From Desulfobacterales bacterium (GTDB lineage: Bacteria; Desulfobacterota; Desulfobacteria; Desulfobacterales; JAFDCJ01): 9,960 bases of DNA. Within the stretch, counting starts at the first letter, position 1. Each line of letters begins with the position of its first letter. Shown piece after piece: positions 1-3,669 of the stretch. The stretch is from the NCBI GenBank assembly GCA_029939875.1, contig JAOZSC010000061.1, positions 1-9,960 of the forward strand, in the 5' to 3' direction. The position numbers and the translations under genes are program-made. The notes beneath the pieces were generated by a model, which was given only the letters and a program-made list of their open reading frames with translations, did not search any database and was not told the origin of the DNA.

Positions 1-463
1 CATATAAAGATTTGTTAGTCGATATTTTTTCTAATTTTTGCATAAAACCATCATCCCAAAACTTTGGACAAAGTTTTAACACTTTATAGCTTTCCAAAGT
101 TCCTTTTAAAATTGAGCTACCATCAGGCCAACCTTCGGGCTTGACAACCAACCCTTTTAAAAAACGCTTTGTCACTAACCACTAACTGATAATATATGGC
201 AATTCAATATAGATCAATGTATCAGCTACATCCAGTCGTTTGTAAAATGACTCAATTGGCTGAAAACCGTCAATAATCCAACAATCAGAGGATAGTATAT
301 TTTCATGTTCCTCATCGTACGTCTTTCGATCTACCAGGTCGCCATTCTTTTTATATACAATTGAATCTAATGCATGCAATTTTATGCCTGTAGCTGATGC
401 CAGATTTTTACTTAAAGTGGATTTACCACTACCGGGTTTACCGAAAACTACTATTTTCTTCAT
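1..463 (-). pseudogene. Adenylate-kinase-like P-loop NTPase, interrupted by an in-frame TAG
   Basis: This is a small P-loop nucleotide kinase-like protein of the adenylate kinase/topology-modulation type. The ATG at 463 is chosen because it gives the family N-terminus MKKIVVFGKPGSGKST, with the Walker A loop at residues 8-16, and because GGAGGT lies 3 nt upstream. The in-frame ATG at 493 only adds an unconserved extension. After 93 residues (ending LPYIIS) the frame meets TAG at 182-184, yet the same frame stays open to position 1 and encodes family-like sequence (WLVTKRFLKG, KPEGWPDGSS, KLCPKFWDDG). The full protein would be about 170-180 aa and leaves the window at the left. TAG replaces what is probably a Tyr codon (TAT/TAC), so a single substitution explains it. 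I favour a recent pseudogene; a sequencing error or amber read-through cannot be excluded. It is AT-rich and lies downstream of the higBA module on the same strand, as a possible integron cassette. Confidence 0.7.
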
Positions 464-506
464 ACTACCTCCATTAACTGAGACTAATCCCATGAGACAG
501 AAATAG

Positions 507-528
507 AAAACCCACCTCTTGGGCGGGT
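507..528 (-). terminator. Rho-independent terminator after the first higBA module
   Basis: Read on the minus strand, ACCCGCC (528-522) pairs with GGTGGGT (516-510), with one G-U pair and a 5-nt loop, followed immediately by a TTTT run. It lies about 140 nt past the higA stop and just before the kinase-like gene, so it would separate the two transcription units. Confidence 0.6.
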
Positions 529-591
529 CTGATAAATTATAAACACATCAAAAATCCCACCATTCCTATGGAATGATGATAATAATTCGTC

Positions 592-612
592 AATTCCGGG
601 GACAGGAATTCC
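592..612 (+). repeat. CCGGGGACAG repeat unit inside an attC-like site
   Basis: The unit reads AATTCCGGGGACAG followed by GGAATTCC. It is the same repeat that forms the ends of the RAYT element at 2516-3265 and recurs at 1442 and in 3247-3355. Here it replaces the distal half of the attC-like sequence that starts at 673. No target duplication is visible, since the unit is itself partly palindromic around AATT. Confidence 0.7.
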
Positions 613-613
613 T

Positions 614-673
614 CACGGCCTTTTACGAAAACCCGCGAACTACACGCCGTCGGCTCCACTGGTTTTGTTATGC
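614..673 (-). other. Partial attC-like recombination site (left half)
   Basis: On the minus strand the segment starts GCATAACAA, an R''-type core box whose TAA is the higA stop codon, followed by the arm CCAGTGGAGCCGACGGC and a central stretch. The first 47 bases on the plus strand (614-660) match 1393-1438 at roughly 80 percent by eye, allowing small gaps. Read in reverse it ends TTGTTATGC, as the 5' side of integron attC sites does (core GTTRRRY, here with one departure). The right half, with the inverted core box, is missing and the CCGGGGACAG repeat stands in its place. It would mark the downstream boundary of the higBA cassette. Confidence 0.55.
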
Positions 674-1003
674 CACGGAGCTATTCTCGGATAGTATCTC
701 TGAAGTTTTAATCGGAATAATTCGTCGCTCAATGTCAGTCCAAATTTTACGTTTCATCATTCGTAGATCATGTTCAGTCTGTAAATTCAGCCAAAACTGA
801 GCTTCAACACCAAAGTAGCGCTGCAATCTCAATGCGGTATCAACACTAATAGATCTTTTCCCGTTGACGATCTCACTAATCCGATTGGGTGGTACAGAAA
901 GATCCCGAGCAAGTTGATTTATGCTGATATCAAGTGGTTCCATGAAATCTTCGCGTAAGATTTCACCTGGAGTTATCGGATCAAGAAGTTTTTTTGTATT
1001 CAT
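668..1003 (-). CDS. higA: HigA-family antitoxin (first higBA module)
   Basis: This is the antitoxin of a type II toxin-antitoxin pair: an XRE-type DNA-binding protein expected to bind and neutralise the HigB toxin and repress their shared promoter. It has 111 residues, the usual length. The family motif TPGEILREDFMEPL is at 11-24, the helix-turn-helix is around 27-49 (INQLARDLSVPPNRISEIVN), and the HigA signature DTALRLQRYFGVEAQFWLNLQ is at 55-75. The ATG at 1003 is preferred to the one at 1009 because GAGG lies 7 nt before it but only 1 nt before the other. The start is 9 nt past the toxin stop, so the genes are probably co-translated. The stop codon lies inside GCATAAC, the first box of an attC-like site. 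Family assignment is firm; the regulatory role is by analogy. Confidence 0.92.
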   Translation of the reverse strand: MNTKKLLDPITPGEILREDFMEPLDISINQLARDLSVPPNRISEIVNGKRSISVDTALRLQRYFGVEAQFWLNLQTEHDLRMMKRKIWTDIERRIIPIKTSEILSENSSVA

Positions 1004-1012
1004 AATCATGCC

Positions 1013-1291
1013 TCAATGATAATCGATAATTTCAACATTATATGCATTTCCATCCTGCCACTCAAAACAGACGCGCCATTGTTTATTGACACTAATAGCG
1101 TATTGTCCTTTTCTATCTCGCTTTAAAGAGTGAAACATGTTGCCCGGATTTAGCATCAATGCTTCAAGGCTAGGAGCGGCATGAAGTACCATGAGTCTTT
1201 TTCTTGCTTGCCTCTCGAAGGATTGAAAACGGCGAACGCGTAAGTCGTCAAACAGTTTTTCGGTATCTCGACAGGCAAATGATTTGATCAT
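1013..1291 (-). CDS. higB: HigB-family toxin (RelE fold), first module
   Basis: This toxin is a predicted ribosome-dependent mRNA endonuclease of the HigB/RelE superfamily, encoded upstream of its antitoxin in the higBA order. It has 92 residues. The N-terminus MIKSFACRDTEKLFDDLRVRRF, the central PGNMFHSLKRDRKGQYAISVN and the C-terminal WRVCFEWQDGNAYNVEIIDYH are family hallmarks, with conserved Lys/Arg and the WRVCF strand where RNA contacts lie in the family. The start at 1291 matches the family N-terminus, but there is no Shine-Dalgarno before it. The predicted -10 box ends only 6 nt upstream, implying a leaderless message. No truncation or frameshift is seen. Confidence 0.92.
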   Translation of the reverse strand: MIKSFACRDTEKLFDDLRVRRFQSFERQARKRLMVLHAAPSLEALMLNPGNMFHSLKRDRKGQYAISVNKQWRVCFEWQDGNAYNVEIIDYH

Positions 1292-1297
1292 ATGCGG

Positions 1298-1326
1298 ATA
1301 GTATTACGCGTAACGTAATATGTCAA
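1298..1326 (-). promoter_or_regulatory. Promoter of the first higBA module
   Basis: On the minus strand TTGACA (1326-1321), a 17-bp spacer and TACTAT (1303-1298) form a near-consensus sigma-70 promoter. The -10 box ends 6 nt before the toxin ATG, so the expected start of transcription is at or next to the A of that codon. Confidence 0.8.
1302..1320 (-). promoter_or_regulatory. Inverted-repeat operator in the first higBA promoter
   Basis: TATTACGTTACGCGTAATA has 7-bp perfect arms (TATTACG/CGTAATA) around 5 nt. It fills the spacer and touches the -10 box. It is the probable binding site for the HigA (or HigBA) repressor, which would block RNA polymerase. Its sequence differs from the operator at 2449-2467. 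Confidence 0.65.
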
Positions 1327-1347
1327 GCGAATTGTTCAGAAAGGGGG

Positions 1348-1441
1348 GCATAACGCGGAAGTGAGTAGCGGCCCAAATAAATGTCGATTTTGCACGGCTT
1401 TCACGTAAAACCGCTATCTTCACGCCGTCTGCTCAACTTTT
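1348..1441 (-). other. attC-like recombination site lacking its first core box
   Basis: On the minus strand the site runs from AAAAGTTGAGCAGACGGC through a central segment to GGCCGCTACTCACTTCCG and ends CGTTATGC (core box 1354-1348). The arms AAGTTGAGCAGACGGC and GCCGCTACTCACTT pair as an imperfect hairpin with two unpaired bases (a T and an A) on one side and one C/A mismatch. Such extrahelical bases are characteristic of attC, which is recombined as a folded single strand. The expected opening GCATAACAA box is absent; the bases before the arm are GAATTC of a CCGGGGACAG repeat. The site ends about 22 nt before the higBA promoter, as expected for the upstream boundary of a cassette. The core GTTATGC departs at one position from GTTRRRY. 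Confidence 0.55.
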
Positions 1442-1487
1442 GAATTCCGGGGACAGAATTCCCAGCCCAGAATTCCGGAATTCCGAG
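1442..1487 (+). repeat. CCGGGGACAG repeat plus degenerate GAATTCC copies
   Basis: GAATTCCGGGGACAGAATTC is followed by AGAATTCCGGAATTCC, giving one full and at least one degenerate copy of the RAYT-associated repeat. It is in the same orientation as the copy at 592 and directly abuts the arm of the attC-like site at 1441. Confidence 0.7.
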
Positions 1488-1498
1488 TGACGCCCTAA

Positions 1499-1730
1499 CT
1501 GGATGCCTTGCTGCTGGCAGACAAGCCGGTTGGCTTTGATTGCGCCGGAATAAGGGTACCGAAATATATTCTGAAGCTACCCAATGGTGGCACGCTGATT
1601 GTCAAAGAACGCTTTGACTGTTCAGTTAATTTCTATAGATGTGTTTGGTGCAGACGCGTTTAAAATCGCTCTGACGCTTACGATAGAAGACGAAAGCCGG
1701 AATCTACGAGTCGTTTGTAAAGAAATCTGA
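1499..1730 (+). pseudogene. Unrecognised frameshifted gene remnant
   Basis: From 1499 one plus frame is open for 54 codons after a stop at 1496. It encodes protein-like sequence (ADKPVGFDCAGIRVPKYILK, LPNGGTLIVKERFDCSVN) and stops at 1661-1663. A second frame, open from 1599, continues (VFGADAFKIALTLTIEDESR) to TGA at 1728. Joining them near 1640 gives about 76 codons, so one frameshift is likely. There is no good start codon, ribosome site or recognised domain. It reads against the flanking toxin-antitoxin genes. It could be a decayed cassette gene; chance open frames are the main alternative. Confidence 0.3.
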
Positions 1731-1817
1731 TTCGAAGACGGAAGTTTTATTCATTTATTTTAGCGTTCCGATCTATGGGAGTCGTTTTTTCCTTGACAAC
1801 CGAAGGCCATATAGAGG
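1731..1817. other. Non-coding stretch between remnant and second higA
   Basis: I see no gene here and no convincing terminator for the second higBA module. The only notable element is GTTATGC at 1817-1823 (GCATAAC on the minus strand), which overlaps the higA stop like the box at 667-673. No matching right half is visible within 140 nt. Confidence 0.4.
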
Positions 1818-2180
1818 TTATGCAAAAGAATGTTGATCTCTGGGAATTGGTTTCAGGCGCTTAATTTGTTTTGCTTCAAGGCTATTCATTGCATGCCAAA
1901 GATCCCAATCCTGTTGCAAGCCCAGCCAGAAATCTGCAGACATACCCAAAACACGGGACAGTCGCAATGCCGTATCCGGAGTTACCGAACGTCTGCCTTT
2001 AATAATTTCGTTCAAACGAGGGTAAGAAACGCCCAGACGACGAGCTAGTTCCGCTTGTGTAAGGTCAAGCGGCTTAATGAATTCTTCGAAAAGCATCTCC
2101 CCAGGATGTGTCGGAGGACGATTTCGAGGCAACCGCCTCCCAACATTAGTGGTAATCTGTGATTTCGATCTCGTAGGCAT
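1818..2180 (-). CDS. higA: HigA-family antitoxin (second higBA module)
   Basis: This is a second XRE-type HigA antitoxin, 120 residues. The family motif HPGEMLFEEFIKPLDLTQAE is at 25-44, the helix-turn-helix spans about 40-63 (LTQAELARRLGVSYPRLNEI), and DTALRLSRVLGMSADFWLGLQ is at 69-89. The ATG at 2180 is supported by GGGAG 7 nt upstream and lies inside the end of the toxin gene, a 35-nt overlap that implies translational coupling. It has a longer N-terminal tail than the first antitoxin and differs across the helix-turn-helix, so the two modules are not recent duplicates and probably do not cross-neutralise. The stop codon again lies in GCATAAC. Confidence 0.92.
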   Translation of the reverse strand: MPTRSKSQITTNVGRRLPRNRPPTHPGEMLFEEFIKPLDLTQAELARRLGVSYPRLNEIIKGRRSVTPDTALRLSRVLGMSADFWLGLQQDWDLWHAMNSLEAKQIKRLKPIPRDQHSFA

Positions 2181-2439
2181 GGCCTTTCTCCCATGTAAAA
2201 CAAATTCTGTATTGCTGATTCATGCGGATACTGTATTGATTCTCCCGGTCGCCTTTCAAACGCTCCAGGCGATTACCAGGAGGCACTTTAAGTTCATTAA
2301 TCTCTCCAACTCGGTTGATTTGATCTAACTTCCGTCGAGCAACCGGCCAAATAGATTGAGGACAGCATCTTCGAGCTGCTTGAGATGCCTTACCATCAAA
2401 AATATCCTCAGTACCAGCACACTTAAAGGTTCTTATCAT
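2146..2439 (-). CDS. higB: HigB-family toxin (RelE fold), second module
   Basis: This 97-residue HigB-type toxin is a predicted mRNA interferase, encoded before its antitoxin. Family signatures are MIRTFKCAGTEDIFDG at the N-terminus, PPGNRLERLKGDRENQYSIR around 53-72, and YRICFTWEKGHAYEIEITDYH at the C-terminus. The start has no Shine-Dalgarno and lies 7 nt past a perfect -10 box, so the message is probably leaderless. Residues about 17-34 (KASQAARRCCPQSIWPV) are longer than in the first HigB by about five residues and unlike the family. Another frame of the same DNA reads VRHLKQLE, closer to the family pattern. The toxin may therefore carry a compensated frameshift that could alter its activity. 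Confidence 0.85.
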   Translation of the reverse strand: MIRTFKCAGTEDIFDGKASQAARRCCPQSIWPVARRKLDQINRVGEINELKVPPGNRLERLKGDRENQYSIRMNQQYRICFTWEKGHAYEIEITDYH

Positions 2440-2446
2440 GGGTCAT

Positions 2447-2475
2447 ATTATAATGGTATCCATTATAGGTGTCAA
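2447..2475 (-). promoter_or_regulatory. Perfect consensus promoter of the second higBA module
   Basis: TTGACA (2475-2470), 17 bp, TATAAT (2452-2447) on the minus strand is an exact sigma-70 consensus. The -10 box ends 7 nt before the toxin ATG, so transcription should begin at that codon. Confidence 0.9.
2449..2467 (-). promoter_or_regulatory. Inverted-repeat operator in the second higBA promoter
   Basis: TATAATGGATACCATTATA has perfect 8-bp arms around ATA, and its right arm overlaps the -10 box. It is the probable HigA binding site for autorepression. It equals the first module's operator in length and position but not in sequence. Confidence 0.75.
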
Positions 2476-2493
2476 CCTGTTAGCAAATATGTC

Positions 2494-2534
2494 TTATTCC
2501 GGGTTATTCCGACTTATTCCGGGGACAGTATATT
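2494..2534 (+). repeat. TTATTCC repeats at the left end of the RAYT element
   Basis: Three TTATTCC copies, 10 nt apart (2494, 2504, 2514), lead into CCGGGGACAGTATATT. The last is the left inverted end of the RAYT element and overlaps the transposase stop codon. Confidence 0.6.
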
Positions 2535-3265
2535 AATTATTGTTCTTTTTTGGTTTTCTCCCGGGTTTTCGGGGTTGTAATTGCCTGCCAAGCAAGTGTT
2601 CCAAGTGCGACACAAAAGATACCTCGCCCAAGGGACGACCTGTTTGCTCATGCTTGCGGATGTCCGCAAGCTGCGCCGACGATAGTGCTCCCGCCAAAAA
2701 ATCCCGCCAGTCGCCGTTGATGATCGAAAGCAGGGGTTCTACGTTTACCAGTTTATCATTTTGACCGGATATATGGGCGGCAGCGCTGCTCCAGGTCCAT
2801 TGCTCCGGCTGCCCAACCAGTTTTGCGCGAACAGGGTTGTTCTCAATATACCGGGTACATGCCAGCAGATAACGCTCCTCCATCACAAAAGAAGAAAACC
2901 GCTCCTGCCACAAATGTCCACGCCAGCCTTGCCTGAAATTGATACGACGGGTATAGCGGCGATGCGCCTCCCCGATGGCCAGCCTGAGATTCTCCTTCTT
3001 TGCAGGCACGGCAATCAGATGAATATGATTCGGCATCAAACAATAGGCCCATATATCCACACCATATTTCCGACACCATAGTGCCATGAGATCACTATAG
3101 GCGGCGTAGTCCTCATCTGAAAAAAAGGTTTTCTGTCGCCTGTTTCCACGCTGGGTAATATGGTGCGGCATGCCTTCCGCCACCACTCTTGCGATTCTTG
3201 CCATGGAAAGACCATATGGCCGATGGTGCATTCAAGTCAAGAAATAAATATACTGTCCCCGGAAT
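2516..3265 (-). mobile_element. RAYT element with 19-bp inverted terminal repeats
   Basis: ATTCCGGGGACAGTATATT at 2516-2534 is repeated exactly, inverted, at 3247-3265, and the transposase gene fills the interval. Extra degenerate copies continue outwards on both sides. This is the arrangement of a REP-associated tyrosine transposase with its cognate repeats. The element lies between the toxin-antitoxin genes and the integrase fragment. Confidence 0.75.
2533..3204 (-). CDS. REP-associated tyrosine transposase (RAYT, Y1/HUH family)
   Basis: This is a single-strand DNA transposase of the IS200-like Y1 (Transposase_17) family, thought to mobilise REP-type hairpin repeats. The ATG at 3204 gives the canonical start MARIARVVAEGMPHHITQRG and 223 aa; the ATG at 3231 adds nine unconserved residues, and neither has a clear ribosome site. 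The HUH metal-binding motif is MPNHIHL (His60, His62). The catalytic tyrosine is Tyr119 in RYIENNPVRAKL, followed by WSSAAAH, typical of RAYTs. The C-terminus is basic (RKPGRKPKKN). All key residues are present, so the gene appears intact. It is flanked by its own CCGGGGACAG repeats. Confidence 0.93.
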   Translation of the reverse strand: MARIARVVAEGMPHHITQRGNRRQKTFFSDEDYAAYSDLMALWCRKYGVDIWAYCLMPNHIHLIAVPAKKENLRLAIGEAHRRYTRRINFRQGWRGHLWQERFSSFVMEERYLLACTRYIENNPVRAKLVGQPEQWTWSSAAAHISGQNDKLVNVEPLLSIINGDWRDFLAGALSSAQLADIRKHEQTGRPLGEVSFVSHLEHLLGRQLQPRKPGRKPKKNNN

Positions 3266-3355
3266 TGCCTGTCCCCGGAATTGCCCGGAATTGCTGTCCC
3301 CGGAATTGTCCAGAATTCCCAGAATTGTACTGTCCCCAGAATTGCGTCAGAATTG
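3247..3355 (-). repeat. Degenerate cluster of CTGTCCCCGGAATTG repeats
   Basis: About seven units lie head to tail, all ending in GAATTG. Units 1, 2 and 4 are full CTGTCCCCGGAATTG copies, unit 6 has CCCCAGAATTG, and the others are shortened. The first unit is the right inverted end of the RAYT element. Units are 10-19 nt long and the array shows progressive decay away from the element. Confidence 0.75.
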
Positions 3356-3397
3356 CCTTACCTAAACCCAGGCCGGCTAAGGGCTCGCAGCCAAAAG

Positions 3398-3451
3398 CGG
3401 TGTTTATCTCTGAAACTTCTGTTTAACAGGTCAAAACACCGATGATAAACA
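3398..3451 (+). promoter_or_regulatory. Nested dyads before the integrase fragment
   Basis: CGGTGTTT (3398-3405) is repeated inverted at 3434-3441, TGTTTATC (3401-3408) inverted at 3444-3451, and between them lies the small palindrome CTGTTTAACAG (3419-3429). This could be an operator, or part of an integrase-binding region, in front of the recombinase gene. I could not place an attI core point here. Confidence 0.3.
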
Positions 3452-3466
3452 GAAAGAGGCTGCGCA

Positions 3467-3631
3467 ATGAAGAAGCTACCGGTAGCATTGATTGAACAGT
3501 TTAAGAACCTGTTGGTCAAAAGCAAAGTAGATCAAAGATATCGTAACCATTACATAAAATGGCTGAGATACTATTTGGATTTTTGTCATAAATATGAATT
3601 CAATAGGTACACACAGGAGAGCTTTCCTTTT
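3467..3631 (+). pseudogene. 5' fragment of a tyrosine recombinase, possibly an integron integrase
   Basis: The ATG at 3467 has a good ribosome site (AAGAGG, 7 nt upstream). The first ~55 codons (MKKLPVALIEQFKNLLVKSK, then YRNHYIKWLRYYLDFCHKYE) look like the N-terminal SAM-like core-binding domain of tyrosine recombinases, of the form I associate with deltaproteobacterial integron-integrase annotations. After about residue 55 (TQESFPFF) the resemblance stops. The frame then runs into DNA antisense to the debranching enzyme, giving a chimeric 151-codon frame. The catalytic domain (R..HxxR..Y) is absent, so the product cannot be an active recombinase. It points away from the minus-strand toxin-antitoxin genes, as intI points away from its cassettes. 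Assignment to IntI rather than a phage-type integrase is inference. Confidence 0.5.
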
Positions 3632-3669
3632 TTTTATTCACCATTCGATGATCAGCATTCTTTCAGTGT

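Noticed and set aside
536..541. Perfect -10 hexamer TATAAT on the minus strand before the kinase-like gene
   Set aside because: No acceptable -35 box lies 16-18 bp upstream, and a transcript from it would run straight into the terminator at 507-528.
561..575. Short palindrome CATTCC-TAT-GGAATG
   Set aside because: It has only a 6-bp stem and no following T-run adjacent to it, so it is neither a convincing terminator nor a clear operator.
1493..1499. CCCTAAC (GTTAGGG on minus) as another attC core box
   Set aside because: It deviates from GTTRRRY at the last base and has no partner arm nearby.
3247..3355. CRISPR array
   Set aside because: The units are 10-19 nt, directly abutting and degenerate, without unique spacers; they are RAYT-associated repeats.
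3419..3429. CTGTTTAACAG as a LexA box before the integrase fragment
   Set aside because: The half-sites are separated by 3 nt rather than the 8 nt of the enterobacterial LexA site, and the host LexA motif is unknown.
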